In this document: positions 20,654-28,925 of the stretch, piece after piece
Position numbering within the stretch: the first letter of the stretch is position 1
Layout of the letters: the number at the start of each line of letters is the position of its first letter
Assembly (NCBI RefSeq): GCF_030657435.1
Contig: NZ_JAUTWS010000009.1
Coordinates: forward strand, 1 to 64,000
Length of the DNA stretch: 64,000 nt
Reading direction: 5' to 3'
Source of the DNA: Paracraurococcus lichenis
GTDB taxonomy: Bacteria > Pseudomonadota > Alphaproteobacteria > Acetobacterales > Acetobacteraceae
Made by a program: the position numbers and the translations under genes
Notes under the pieces: model-generated
Told to the model about the DNA's origin: nothing
The model's database searches: none
Seen by the model: the letters and a program-made list of their open reading frames with translations, nothing else

Positions 20654-21367
20654 GTGCTGGCGCGCCCGGCCACCCCTGCCGCCCGGATCATCCCGGCGAT
20701 CGATACCCATGACCCGGCGCGGGCCTCGGCCCTGGCGACGGCGCTCGCCCCGCATGCCGGCGCGCTGAAGCTGGGGCTCGAGCTCTTCGCGGCCGAGGGA
20801 CCGCGGGCGGTGCGGGCGATGGCGGCCGTGGCGCCGGTCTTCCTCGACCTGAAGCTGCACGACATCCCGAACACGGTGGCCGGCGCCGTCCGGTCGCTGC
20901 TGCCGCTGCGGCCGGCCATGCTGACGCTGCACGGCGCCGGCGGCCCGGCCATGGTGGCGGCGGCGCGGGAGGCGGCGGAGAAGGCCGGGGCGGCGCGGCC
21001 GATCCTGCTGGCGGTGACGGTGCTGACCAGCCTCGATGCCGCGACGCTGGCGGCGACCGGCGTTGCCGGCGGGCCGGTGCAGCAGGTGCTGCGCCTCGCC
21101 CGCCTGGCGCTGGAGGCCGGGGCGGACGGGCTGGTCTGCTCGCCGCAGGAGGTCGCGCGGATCCGCGACGCCTTCGGGACGGCGCCGCTGCTGGTGGTGC
21201 CGGGCGTGCGCCCGGCCGGCAGCGCGACGGCCGACCAGGCGCGCACCGCGACCCCGGCCGAGGCGGTCGCGGCCGGCGCCGACTGGATCGTGGTCGGGCG
21301 GCCCATCACGGGCGCTGCCGATCCGGCCGCCGCGGCGCGCGCCATCGCCGAGGGCCTGCCGGCGTGA
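20654..21367 (+). CDS. pyrF: Orotidine 5'-phosphate decarboxylase
   Basis: This enzyme makes UMP from OMP. The 237-residue protein (GTG at 20654, just after lapA) has IIPAIDTHD at the start, the catalytic [13 protein letters not shown] motif and the phosphate-binding VPGVRPAG near the C-terminus. Its stop overlaps the GTG of trpF by four bases, indicating coupling. Confidence 0.95.
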   Translation: MLARPATPAARIIPAIDTHDPARASALATALAPHAGALKLGLELFAAEGPRAVRAMAAVAPVFLDLKLHDIPNTVAGAVRSLLPLRPAMLTLHGAGGPAMVAAAREAAEKAGAARPILLAVTVLTSLDAATLAATGVAGGPVQQVLRLARLALEAGADGLVCSPQEVARIRDAFGTAPLLVVPGVRPAGSATADQARTATPAEAVAAGADWIVVGRPITGAADPAAAARAIAEGLPA

Positions 21368-21999
21368 CGCTGGTCAAGATCTGCGGCGTGAGCGATGCCG
21401 CCGGCTTCGACGCCGCGGCGGCGGCCGGCGCGGATTTCGTCGGCTTCGTCTTCTACCCGCCCTCGCCGCGGGCGGTGACGCCGGCCGCGGCGGCGGACCT
21501 CTCCGGGCGGGTGGCCGGCGGGCCGCAGCGCGTCGGGCTCTTCGTCGACCCGGATGACGCGCTGCTCGAGGCGGTGCTGGCGGCGGTGCCGCTGGACCTC
21601 ATCCAGCTCCATGGGGAGGAGACCCCCGCGCGCGCGGCCGCGATCCGGGCGCACTTCGGCCGGCCGGTGATGAAGGCGCTGGGTGTCGCCGTGCCCGCCG
21701 ACCTCGTGCGGCTGGCCGAGTATGCGCCGGCGGTGGACCGCTTCCTGCTGGATGCCAAGCCGCCGCCCGGGGCGAGCCTGCCGGGCGGCAATGCCGCGGC
21801 CTTCGACTGGCGTCTGGTTGCGGGGCAGCCGATCCCGCGCCCCTGGCTGCTGGCGGGCGGGCTGACGCCGGAAACGGTGGGCGAGGCGCTGCGGCAGAGC
21901 GGCGCGCCGGGGGTCGACGTCTCCTCCGGCGTCGAGCAGGCGCGCGGGGTGAAGGACCCGGCGCGCATCGCCGCCTTCGTCGCGGCGGCGCGGGGCTGA
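21364..21999 (+). CDS. trpF: Phosphoribosylanthranilate isomerase
   Basis: TrpF catalyses the third step of tryptophan synthesis. The 211-residue TIM-barrel protein has the N-terminal KICGVSD motif, [20 protein letters not shown] and the C-terminal GVDVSSGVE. In many alphaproteobacteria trpF is followed directly by trpB, trpA, accD and folC on the same strand. Here those genes lie 27-32 kb away in the opposite orientation, beyond the nif cluster. Confidence 0.95.
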   Translation: MTLVKICGVSDAAGFDAAAAAGADFVGFVFYPPSPRAVTPAAAADLSGRVAGGPQRVGLFVDPDDALLEAVLAAVPLDLIQLHGEETPARAAAIRAHFGRPVMKALGVAVPADLVRLAEYAPAVDRFLLDAKPPPGASLPGGNAAAFDWRLVAGQPIPRPWLLAGGLTPETVGEALRQSGAPGVDVSSGVEQARGVKDPARIAAFVAAARG

Positions 22000-22163
22000 G
22001 CGAGGCCCCTCGGGGGCTGCGCTGCCATCAGGTCCTGAGCGGACGCCCGGCTCGAGGGCCTGGGCCCGCACGAAGCGCAGCGCAAGCCGCCTGGCCGCGT
22101 CCCGCGTCGCGGGATGGCGCTGCCGGGAAGGTCATCCCGGCCCGTCGCGCCTGAGCCGCCCAC

Positions 22164-22258
22164 CCTGAGCAGATTTTCGCGGGTGCGGCCCAACCCTTCG
22201 AAGCGAAATCCTGCTCAGGGTTTTGGTGCAGCGCAAACCCCGAGGGGTTTGCTCAGGC
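22164..22258 (+). repeat. Dispersed intergenic repeat, copy 1
   Basis: This is a double-hairpin element: CCTGAGCAGATTTTCGC (22164-22180) pairs with 22203-22219, and CAAACCCCGAGGGGTTTG is a perfect palindrome at 22234-22251. A related copy lies in inverted orientation at 47454-47558. The rest of the gap between trpF and the next gene (22000-22505) holds no gene apart from the promoter listed next. Confidence 0.75.
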
Positions 22259-22348
22259 TTGCAGCACCTGAAGGCGCGGCCCCGTCCAGCGGGGGAGAGG
22301 CCTGCGCCGCCGGCCATGTCGCGCGCGCGACAATGGCCCAACGCGGCC

Positions 22349-22441
22349 TGTCGGGAAGCCGACCTGATCCCGCAGGGCTGCCCATGCTGACCGAATTTGC
22401 TTAGCATTTTCAGTATCTTACGATCTGGCGCGCCGCTTGCT
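22349..22441 (+). promoter_or_regulatory. Sigma-54 promoter with degenerate NifA site (nifT block)
   Basis: TGGCGCGCCGCTTGCT at 22426-22441 fits the -24/-12 consensus with one change in the -24 box. TGTCGGGAAGCCGACC at 22349-22364 is a NifA upstream activator site with the last base off (ACC instead of ACA), about 60 bases before the promoter. Confidence 0.6.
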
Positions 22442-22505
22442 GGCCGCCCGGCCGACGATTCGCGGGCCGCAGCGCCGATCCGCCGCAGACCCTCGTCAGG
22501 ACGGG

Positions 22506-22709
22506 ATGACACAGCCCATGGCGCACAGGATCCCAAGCACTGCCTGCCCGGGGCGCGATGCCTGCGAGCCGGAATGCCCGCTCGCCGCCGCGGTGACGAT
22601 CGCCATTCATGTGGTCGATCCCGCCGGCCTCGCCCGCTGCCCCGCCTGCCCCGACAGGCTGCTCTGCCGGCCGACCGGCCCGGCTTCGGCACCCTGGAGC
22701 AACGCCTGA
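22506..22709 (+). CDS. Small Cys-rich nif-linked protein, 67 aa
   Basis: I do not recognise this protein. It carries six cysteines in two mirrored groups, CPGRDACEPEC and CPACPDRLLC, separated by a hydrophobic segment (AAAVTIAIHVVD). The arrangement suggests metal or Fe-S binding. Third codon positions are strongly GC, so the frame looks truly coding. It begins about 65 bases after a sigma-54 promoter and is followed by nifT, so it is probably the first gene of that nif transcript. A second ATG at 22518 is possible. Confidence 0.6.
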   Translation: MTQPMAHRIPSTACPGRDACEPECPLAAAVTIAIHVVDPAGLARCPACPDRLLCRPTGPASAPWSNA

Positions 22710-22812
22710 CCGGGACCGCCCTGCCGGCGCCCGTCCGGGATGGCGGCCCGCCGTCGCGGCGAGGGCATGCCGCCTCCGCCCATCCCAGCCACCGTCCGAA
22801 GGATCCCCGCGC

Positions 22813-23028
22813 ATGAAGATCATGATCCGCCGCTCGCCCGAGACCGGGCTGTCCATCTACGTCCCGAAGAAGGACCTCGAGGAGCCGATCGTCGAATCGG
22901 AGCGCGAGAGCCTCTGGGGCGGCTGGATCCGCATCGCCAATGGCTGGGTCCTCGACCTGCCGGAGATGGCCGTCGACACGCGCCTGCCGGTCACCGTCAA
23001 TGCCCGCCGGCGCGGCGAGGAGGAGTGA
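22813..23028 (+). CDS. nifT: NifT/FixU family protein
   Basis: This 71-residue protein matches the NifT/FixU family: MKIMIRR at the start, LSIYVPKKDLEEPIV, WGGWIRIANGW and a C-terminal LPVTVNARR. Family members are small nif-cluster proteins with no established essential role. The frame is open upstream to 22609, but the ATG at 22813 matches the family start. It is followed four bases later by the SIR2-like gene. Confidence 0.9.
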   Translation: MKIMIRRSPETGLSIYVPKKDLEEPIVESERESLWGGWIRIANGWVLDLPEMAVDTRLPVTVNARRRGEEE

Positions 23029-23032
23029 GGCC

Positions 23033-23902
23033 ATGACCATCGCCGTGCTGCCTGCAACCGGGTCCGATGCCATGGATGCGCCGGCCCTGCTGCGCGAGTT
23101 GGGTCGCCGGCTCCGCGCCGGTGCGCTGGTCCCCTATCTCGGCCCGGGGGTTTCGCAACTCTCCGCGCCGCCGGTGCCGATGACGCCGGAAGCGCTCGCG
23201 GCCTTCTTCGCCACGAAGGTCGCCCTGCCGCGGCGCGCCAAGGGCAATGCCTGGGCCTCCGCCCAGCACATCGAGAGCATGAAGCACCGCGCGACGCTCT
23301 CGGCCCTGATGGGCGAGGCCTTCGCCGCGCCCGTGCCTCCGGCGCCGCTGCAGGACTGGCTTGCCTCCCTGCCGCTGCCCCTCATCGTCGATACCTGGTA
23401 CGACGGCGCCATGCGCGCCGCGCTGGCCGGGCGCAGCGACTGGGGCGAGGTGCAGGGCATCACCCGCGCCGGCATCGGCGAGGACCGCTGGTTCCGCTTC
23501 TACGACGCCGAGGGGCGGGAGAGCAGCGCGGCCGCGGCCGAGGGCTGGCGCACGCTGCTCTACAAGCCGCATGGGGGCATCGTGCCGGCGCGCAACTTCC
23601 TGATCTCGGACGCCGACTATGTCGAGGTGCTGACGGAGATCGACATCCAGACGCCGATTCCCGACATCGTCCGCAACCGGCGCGCCGAGCGCGGCTTCCT
23701 CTTCCTCGGCTGCCGGTTCCACGACCAGATGCTGCGGAGCTATGCGCGGCAGGTGAAGAAGCGCTCCGGCGAGCGGCACTATGCCGTGATGGAGCCGGAC
23801 AGCCTGACGAGGAACGAGACCAGGTTCTTCCTGCAGGAGGGCATCACGCCCATCGCCGTGCCATTGGCCGAGGCCCTGCCGCTGCTGACCGGCGCCGCCT
23901 GA
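23033..23902 (+). CDS. SIR2-like domain protein of the nif cluster
   Basis: This is a 289-residue protein (ATG at 23033). It starts with LLRELGRRLRAGALVPYLGPGVSQ, a SIR2-type nucleotide-binding start, and ends with RGFLFLGCRFHDQMLRSYARQ, which matches the C-terminal part of SIR2-like (SIR2_2) proteins. Such proteins occur in nif clusters of other proteobacteria, but their role is not known. In other settings SIR2 domains deacylate proteins or degrade NAD. It is coupled to nifT and followed by a strong terminator. Confidence 0.75.
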   Translation: MTIAVLPATGSDAMDAPALLRELGRRLRAGALVPYLGPGVSQLSAPPVPMTPEALAAFFATKVALPRRAKGNAWASAQHIESMKHRATLSALMGEAFAAPVPPAPLQDWLASLPLPLIVDTWYDGAMRAALAGRSDWGEVQGITRAGIGEDRWFRFYDAEGRESSAAAAEGWRTLLYKPHGGIVPARNFLISDADYVEVLTEIDIQTPIPDIVRNRRAERGFLFLGCRFHDQMLRSYARQVKKRSGERHYAVMEPDSLTRNETRFFLQEGITPIAVPLAEALPLLTGAA

Positions 23903-23930
23903 CGCGGCCATCCCGCGCCTTGACCCGCAG

Positions 23931-23963
23931 GCGCCCGCGCGGATGTCGCATCCGCGCGGGCGC
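23931..23963 (+). terminator. Terminator after the nifT/SIR2 block
   Basis: A perfect 15-bp stem, GCGCCCGCGCGGATG with a three-base loop (TCG), is followed by TTTGCG. It separates the nifT block from the nifB promoter. Confidence 0.8.
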
Positions 23964-23992
23964 TTTGCGTTCCGGCGGGCGGGACGACAGCC

Positions 23993-24108
23993 TGTCGCGT
24001 GTCCCACACCCGCCACGGGCCGCACCGTCCTTGTCGAGAACGCGACCTGTCGTGGCGGATGCCAAACCCATGATTTTCCTGCAGAAATGCGCTGGCATGC
24101 CGGTTGCT
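23993..24108 (+). promoter_or_regulatory. NifA site and sigma-54 promoter of nifB
   Basis: A perfect NifA activator site TGT-N10-ACA lies at 23993-24008 and a -24/-12 promoter TGGCATGCCGGTTGCT at 24093-24108, 85 bases apart. The promoter core is identical over 22 bases to the one at 32245-32266. Confidence 0.85.
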
Positions 24109-24169
24109 CTCCGTCCTTCCGGAACATCTTTTCCGGATCTGGCCACAAGGCCTGGAGCGAGGGACGGTC

Positions 24170-25732
24170 ATGCAAGCGTCGACTCACGCTGACGGAGTAG
24201 CGGCAGGCGTCGTGCCGGATATCGACGCCTTGATGCAGAAGGTGGCCGAGAGCAAGGGCTGCGGCACGACGGGCGGCAGCGGCAAGGCGAGCTGCGGCTC
24301 GGCCGCCGGCTCGGGCGACCTGCCGCCCGAGATCTGGGAGAAGGTGAAGAATCACCCCTGCTACAGCGAGGAAGCGCACCACCACTACGCGCGCATGCAT
24401 GTCGCGGTCGCGCCGGCCTGCAACATCCAGTGCAACTACTGCAACCGCAAATACGACTGCGCCAACGAGTCGCGGCCCGGCGTGGTCAGCGAGAAGCTGA
24501 CGCCCGAGCAGGCCGCGCGCAAGGTGCTCGCCGTCGCCTCGACCATCCCGCAGATGACCGTGCTCGGCATCGCCGGCCCGGGCGACCCGCTCGCCAATCC
24601 TGCGAAGACCTTCAAGACCTTCGAGCTGATCTCGAAGACCGCGCCCGACATCAAGCTGTGCCTGTCGACCAACGGCCTGGCGCTGCCGGACCATGTCGAC
24701 ACCATCGCGCGCTACAACATCGACCACGTCACCATCACGATCAACATGATCGACCCGGAGATCGGCGCGCAGATCTACCCCTGGATCTTCTGGAACCACA
24801 AGCGCTACACCGGCGTCGAGGCGGCGAAGCTGCTGACCGAGCACCAGCTCCGCGGCCTCGAGATGCTCACCGAGCGGGGCATCCTCTGCAAGATCAACTC
24901 GGTCATGATCCCCGGGATCAACGACAAGCACCTCGTCGAGGTGAACAAGGCGGTCAAGTCGCGCGGCGCCTTCCTGCACAACATCATGCCGCTGATCTCG
25001 GCGCCCGAGCACGGCACGGTCTTCGGCCTGAACGGCCAGCGCGGCCCGAGCGCGCAGGAGCTGAAGGCCCTGCAGGATTCCTGCGAGGGCGAGATGAACA
25101 TGATGCGGCATTGCCGGCAATGCCGCGCCGATGCCGTCGGCCTGCTCGGCGAGGACCGCAGCGCCGAGTTCACCACCGACAAGATCATGGAGATGGAGAT
25201 CAACTACGACCTGGAAGGCCGTCAGGCCTACCAGGCGCTGGTCGAGCAGGAGCGCATCGCCAAGGTCGAGGCGAAGCAGGAGGAACTGGCGACGCTGGCC
25301 GGCGAGGCGAGCGACATCACGCTGCTGGTCGCCGTCGCCACCAGGGGGTCCGGCCTGATCAACGAGCATTTCGGCCATGCCAAGGAGTTCCAGGTCTACG
25401 AGCTCTCGACCCGCGGCGCGAAGTTCGTCGGCCATCGCCGCGTCGACCTGTACTGCCAGGGCGGCTATGGCGAGGAGGAGAGCCTGGAGACCATCATCCG
25501 CGCCATCAACGACTGCCATGCCGTCTTCGTGGCGAAGATCGGCGGCTGCCCGAAGGGCGACCTGATCAAGGCGGGCATAGAGCCGGTGGATGAATTCGCG
25601 CACGAGTTCATCGAGAAGTCGGCGATCACCTGGTTCAAATCCTATCTCGAGAAGGTCAGGTCCGGCGAGATCACGCATGCCGAGCGCGGCGATGCGGCGA
25701 TCCGCCAGGGCGCGCTGATCGCGGCCGCCTGA
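24170..25732 (+). CDS. nifB: Nitrogenase cofactor biosynthesis protein NifB
   Basis: NifB is a radical SAM enzyme that builds NifB-co, the [8Fe-9S-C] core of FeMo-co. The 520-residue protein (ATG at 24170 after GAGGGA) has the CxxxCxxC cluster Cys84, Cys88, Cys91 in ACNIQCNYC, plus further cysteines (SKGCG, ASCGS) at the N-terminus and CRQCR in the middle that may bind the precursor clusters. From about residue 370 a NifX-like domain follows ([17 protein letters not shown]), as in the long NifB form. It leads an operon with fdxN, an IscA-like gene and accessory genes. Confidence 0.97.
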   Translation: MQASTHADGVAAGVVPDIDALMQKVAESKGCGTTGGSGKASCGSAAGSGDLPPEIWEKVKNHPCYSEEAHHHYARMHVAVAPACNIQCNYCNRKYDCANESRPGVVSEKLTPEQAARKVLAVASTIPQMTVLGIAGPGDPLANPAKTFKTFELISKTAPDIKLCLSTNGLALPDHVDTIARYNIDHVTITINMIDPEIGAQIYPWIFWNHKRYTGVEAAKLLTEHQLRGLEMLTERGILCKINSVMIPGINDKHLVEVNKAVKSRGAFLHNIMPLISAPEHGTVFGLNGQRGPSAQELKALQDSCEGEMNMMRHCRQCRADAVGLLGEDRSAEFTTDKIMEMEINYDLEGRQAYQALVEQERIAKVEAKQEELATLAGEASDITLLVAVATRGSGLINEHFGHAKEFQVYELSTRGAKFVGHRRVDLYCQGGYGEEESLETIIRAINDCHAVFVAKIGGCPKGDLIKAGIEPVDEFAHEFIEKSAITWFKSYLEKVRSGEITHAERGDAAIRQGALIAAA

Positions 25733-25746
25733 CCGGAGGACGCATC

Positions 25747-25971
25747 ATGGCCTTCAAGATCATCGCCTCGCAATGCACGAGCTGCAGCGCCTGCGAGGCG
25801 GAATGCCCGAACATGGCGATCTCCGAGAAGCGCGGCACCTTCGTCATCGATCCGGCGAAGTGCACGGAGTGCATCGGCCATTTCGACAAGCCGCAATGCG
25901 CGGAGGTCTGTCCCGTCGACAAGACCTGCGTGGTCGATCCCGCCTATCCCCGCTACCAGGCCCCCGCATAG
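25747..25971 (+). CDS. fdxN: 2[4Fe-4S] ferredoxin, FdxN type
   Basis: This is a 74-residue ferredoxin with the two cluster motifs [12 protein letters not shown] and [18 protein letters not shown], the second with the longer spacing typical of nif-linked FdxN. FdxN lies downstream of nifB in many diazotrophs, where it supports NifB activity or donates electrons to nitrogenase. It begins 14 bases after nifB. Confidence 0.93.
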   Translation: MAFKIIASQCTSCSACEAECPNMAISEKRGTFVIDPAKCTECIGHFDKPQCAEVCPVDKTCVVDPAYPRYQAPA

Positions 25972-25981
25972 GACCCATGCC

Positions 25982-26305
25982 GTGACCTTCACCATCACGC
26001 CCGCGGCGGAGCGCTTCATCCGGCTGATGCTCCGCGCCGATGGCGGCCCGAAATCGGGCTTCCGTCTCGCCGTCAGCCCGGGGGGCTGCGCCGGCCTCAA
26101 TGCCGAGATGAACGTCACCACGACGCCGGAGCCCGGCGATGCGGTGGTCGACTACAATGGCCTCCGCCTCTTCCTGCCGGCCGAGAGCCGGTTGCTGCTC
26201 GATGGCGTGACCATCGATTTCCGCGACAGCGCGGCGCAGACCGGCCTCGTCTTCCACGACCCGAAGGCGATCAGCTGCGGGTCGGTCGGCGCGCTGGCGC
26301 ATTAG
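25982..26305 (+). CDS. IscA/HesB-like protein (divergent)
   Basis: This 107-residue A-type Fe-S scaffold starts at GTG 25982; the ATG nearby is out of frame and runs to a stop. It has the first conserved cysteine in SPGGCAGLN, but the usual C-terminal Cys-Gly-Cys is ISCGSVG here, so one of three ligands is replaced by Ser. IscA-like proteins next to nifB are common in nif clusters. A second, canonical IscA-like gene is at 47554-47874. Confidence 0.85.
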   Translation: MTFTITPAAERFIRLMLRADGGPKSGFRLAVSPGGCAGLNAEMNVTTTPEPGDAVVDYNGLRLFLPAESRLLLDGVTIDFRDSAAQTGLVFHDPKAISCGSVGALAH

Positions 26306-26316
26306 CGGAGACGGCG

Positions 26317-26856
26317 ATGCGCCCGGCCGGGTTGGACAACCCGACATCCTCGCCCCTGGAGGACGCGGTGCTGTCGAGCGCCCTCCTCGGCGGCGGGTTG
26401 CCGCCGGCGGCCGAGCGCCATCTCCGCCTGGCCGGCCTGGCCTGGCAGGACGACGCCCTGGCGGAGGAACACCTTCGCCTCGCCCGCGATGCCGCGCCGG
26501 AGCATGTCGCCGTCCTGATCGGCTTCTACCGCTACTACTTCTACAAGGGGCGCCTCGCGGAGACGCTCGCCATCGCCCGCCTCTGCCTCGCCGTCGCGGC
26601 GCGCGAGCTGAACATCGCCGGCGACTGGCGGCTGGTCGCGGCCGGCGATGCCGAGTTCGGCCGCTTCGAGAGCCTGCTGCCGCGCTTCTACCTCTTCACG
26701 CTGAAGGGCTATGCCTATCTGCAGATGCGCCTCGGCGCGCTCGCGGAAGGGCGGGCCGCCACGCTGAAGCTGCTGGAGCTCGACCCCACCGACAAGATCG
26801 GCGCCCGCCTCCTCCTCGAGGTCCATGACCGCATGGGGCAGGACGATGATGATTGA
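26317..26856 (+). CDS. Nif-linked TPR-like helical repeat protein 1
   Basis: This is a 179-residue all-helical protein with TPR-like pairs: LAEEHLRLARDAAPEHVAVLI, YYFYKGRLAETLAIA, and in the C-terminal part FTLKGYAYLQMRLGALAEGRA followed by KLLELDPTDKIGA. It is related to the gene at 48637-49146, which ends with the same pattern (YTLKATAFIHL, LALLDPTDQVG). Such proteins are found in nif clusters but have no known function; a scaffold or assembly role would fit. It overlaps the next gene by about ten bases. Confidence 0.75.
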   Translation: MRPAGLDNPTSSPLEDAVLSSALLGGGLPPAAERHLRLAGLAWQDDALAEEHLRLARDAAPEHVAVLIGFYRYYFYKGRLAETLAIARLCLAVAARELNIAGDWRLVAAGDAEFGRFESLLPRFYLFTLKGYAYLQMRLGALAEGRAATLKLLELDPTDKIGARLLLEVHDRMGQDDDD

Positions 26857-27622
26857 CGCCATCGACGAGGCGATCGACTGGCAGGGCAACCCGGTCTCCT
26901 GCGCCGGCTGCGCGCATGCCGGCCTGGAAGCGGAAGGGCGCTGCCGCCTGAAGCATGCCTGCGTGCATGACCGCTACGCCCGCCGCATCGACCGGTTCTT
27001 CACCTGGAATCCCGACCTCGGCAACCGCTACCTGCGCCATCCGCATTTCGAGGTGCGCGCGATCGCCGCCAGGCATGCCGATGTCTTCCTGCTGCCGCCG
27101 CTGCTGCAGGACCCGGAGGAGACGGTCCGCTGGAACGCCGCGCGGCGCCTGCCGAAGCGCTACCTGCTGCCGCTGCGCGCCGATCCGCATCGGGAGGTGC
27201 GCATCCGCGTTGCCGCCCTGCTCGAGGATGCCGACCTCGTCCCGATGATGGCGGACGAGGACTACTATGTGCGCCTGGTCGTGGCCCGCCGCGTCGCGCC
27301 GCCGCTGCTCGCCCGCATGATGCAGGACGCCGAGGCGACCGTGCGCTGCGCCGTGGCGAAGCGCCTGCCGCAGGAATGGCTGCTGCGCATGGCGGAGGAT
27401 GCGGCGGCCGAGGTCCGCCTGGAGGTGGCGCGTCGCCTGCCGCCCGGCCTGCTGCGCGGCCTGGCGCAGGACGCCGACTGGCGGCTGCGCTTCGAGGTCG
27501 CCAGCCGCGCGCCTTCCGATGTGCTGGCGGCGCTGGCCGGGGACGAGGATGCGCTGGTCCGCGACATGGCGCGGTCCCGCCTGATGGGTGACGCCGAACC
27601 GCGGGAGGACAAGGGGACATGA
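26846..27622 (+). CDS. LRV Fe-S protein (leucine-rich repeat variant)
   Basis: This is a 258-residue protein from the ATG at 26846 (another at 26849). The N-terminus has a cysteine cluster, Cys19, Cys22, Cys33 and Cys39, likely to hold a [4Fe-4S] cluster. The rest consists of about eight LRV repeats of 24 residues (PLLQDPEETVRWNAARRLPK, LLEDADL..., MAEDAAAEVRLEVARRLPP). This is the architecture of the Azotobacter vinelandii LRV protein, first seen in a nif context. The role is unknown. It overlaps both neighbours, so it belongs to the nifB operon. Confidence 0.88.
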   Translation: MMIDAIDEAIDWQGNPVSCAGCAHAGLEAEGRCRLKHACVHDRYARRIDRFFTWNPDLGNRYLRHPHFEVRAIAARHADVFLLPPLLQDPEETVRWNAARRLPKRYLLPLRADPHREVRIRVAALLEDADLVPMMADEDYYVRLVVARRVAPPLLARMMQDAEATVRCAVAKRLPQEWLLRMAEDAAAEVRLEVARRLPPGLLRGLAQDADWRLRFEVASRAPSDVLAALAGDEDALVRDMARSRLMGDAEPREDKGT

Positions 27623-27951
27623 CCAACATCGTCCGCGACAGCGACGTGGTCGAGATCGCCGCGCCGCCGGTCTTCGCCTTCGGCGAGAAGGTCCGTGCGC
27701 GGCGCACCATCCGCAACGACGGCACCTATGCCGGCAAGGAGATCGGCGACATCCTCGCCCGCAAGGGGGAGGTCGGATACGTCGTCAGCATCGGGACCTT
27801 CCTGCAGCAATTCTACATCTACGCCGTCGAGTTCATGGAGAGCGGCAACCGCGTCGGCATGAAGCGCAAGGAACTGGATGCCGTCGTCCCGAAGGACGAG
27901 GAGGACGACCTGCCGCTGCCGCCGCCCCTGCGCCCGGGAGCCCCGCGATGA
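27619..27951 (+). CDS. nifZ: NifZ family protein 1
   Basis: NifZ helps maturation of the second P-cluster of the MoFe protein. This 110-residue protein has the family core: FAFGEKVRARRTIRNDGTYAG, GEVGYVVSIGTFLQQFYIYAVEF and the terminal RVGMKRKEL. The tail is acidic then proline-rich. It overlaps the LRV gene by four bases and the next NifZ-like gene by four bases. Confidence 0.9.
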   Translation: MTNIVRDSDVVEIAAPPVFAFGEKVRARRTIRNDGTYAGKEIGDILARKGEVGYVVSIGTFLQQFYIYAVEFMESGNRVGMKRKELDAVVPKDEEDDLPLPPPLRPGAPR

Positions 27952-28187
27952 TCGAGCCGAGACAACCCCGATTCCAGTGGGGCCAGCGCGTCCGCGCGGC
28001 CATCGATCTGGTGAACGACGGCAGCCATCCGAAGGCGCCGCCCGACGCGGTACTGGCGAGGATCGGCGACCTCGGCGAGATTGTGCAGGTCGGGATGCAT
28101 ACGGACAGCAACACGCCCGTCTACCTCGTCGAATTCGAGGGCGAGCGGGTGGTCGGCTGCCTCGAGGAAGAGCTGGTCGTCAGCTGA
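27948..28187 (+). CDS. NifZ family protein 2 (short)
   Basis: This 79-residue protein has the same NifZ fold pattern as its neighbour: FQWGQRVRAAIDLVNDGSHP, GDLGEIVQVG, TPVYLVEF and VVGCLEEEL. It overlaps the first nifZ by four bases (ATGA). Two NifZ-like genes in tandem probably arose by duplication; the second is truncated at its C-terminus compared with the first. Confidence 0.82.
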   Translation: MIEPRQPRFQWGQRVRAAIDLVNDGSHPKAPPDAVLARIGDLGEIVQVGMHTDSNTPVYLVEFEGERVVGCLEEELVVS

Positions 28188-28204
28188 CGGAAAGGGGGGG
28201 TGCC

Positions 28205-28603
28205 ATGGCATCGGTGCTGACGCTGCAATCCGCCGCGATGGCGCCCATGGAGGCCGCGACGCCGGCGCCCGCGCCACTGCCGCGGCGCCACCCGAATGGC
28301 TTCGACCTGCGGCGCATCGAGCGGGTGCTGTCCCGTCGCAAGCGCTACCGCTACGTGACGCCGAAGATCGCCGCGACGGCGGATGGCTATCGCATCGAGA
28401 GCCCCTGCTGCTCGCGCAGCGTGGATGCCGAGGGCGGCATCATCGACGTCGCCCTGCTCCGCCACGACGACGCCGCAGCGCGCTGGACGCTCTGGCGCAA
28501 GGACCATGCAGCCGGCGCCTGGCTGGCGCATAGCAGTTGGCAGGACCTGAACGCCCTGCTCGCATGGCTCAATGAGGATCCCGGGCGGGAGTTCTGGCAG
28601 TGA
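28205..28603 (+). CDS. DUF3024-like protein of the nif cluster
   Basis: This 132-residue protein begins at ATG 28205 after a GGGGGG-rich ribosome binding site. Residues 30-132 look like the DUF3024 family: FDLRRIERVLSRRKRYRYVTPKI, then IESPCCSRSVDAEGG and a Trp-rich end (WTLWRKDHAAGAW, LLAWLNEDPGREFW). Members occur in nif clusters without known function. The two cysteines in CCS may be of interest for metal binding, but this is speculation. Confidence 0.65.
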   Translation: MASVLTLQSAAMAPMEAATPAPAPLPRRHPNGFDLRRIERVLSRRKRYRYVTPKIAATADGYRIESPCCSRSVDAEGGIIDVALLRHDDAAARWTLWRKDHAAGAWLAHSSWQDLNALLAWLNEDPGREFWQ

Positions 28604-28655
28604 CGCCGGCATCCCCCGCGACAGCGCAACGCCAGCCCCGGAGCGGTCGAAGCCC

Positions 28656-28925
28656 ATGAGCATCAGCGAAACCGATCTTGCGGCGATCGAGGCGCTTCTC
28701 GCGCCGCCGGGTGCCGCACCGGGCGCCGCCGCGGCCCTGCGGCAGCGGCTGCCGCATCTGTCGCTGACCCGCTGCGACGCCTCCGACATGGCGGAGGCGC
28801 CGTTCCGCGTCTTCCCCGACTATGACCTGCACCTGGTCAGCGCGGCTGATCACTGCGTGCAGGTCACCACCGACCCGGCCGCGGCGACCGGGCTGGTGCT
28901 GGCGCGAAGGGCGGCCTCGGCATGA
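28656..28925 (+). CDS. Small nif-cluster conserved protein (DUF6129-like)
   Basis: This is an 89-residue soluble protein with the pattern LTRCDASDM, FRVFPDYDLHLV and HCVQVTTDPAAATGLVLARR. I believe this is a small family found only in nif clusters (DUF6129-like), with no known role. It overlaps the next gene by four bases, so it is co-translated with the DegT-like protein. Confidence 0.6.
   Translation: MSISETDLAAIEALLAPPGAAPGAAAALRQRLPHLSLTRCDASDMAEAPFRVFPDYDLHLVSAADHCVQVTTDPAAATGLVLARRAASA

Noticed and set aside
22320..22336. TGT...ACA with an eight-base spacer upstream of the nifT promoter
   Set aside because: The spacing is two bases short of the NifA site; the TGT-N10-ACC at 22349 is a better candidate.
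22997..25678. An 893-codon minus-strand frame opposite nifB
   Set aside because: It is the complement of nifB and the SIR2-like gene, with no recognisable domain and an unlikely composition.
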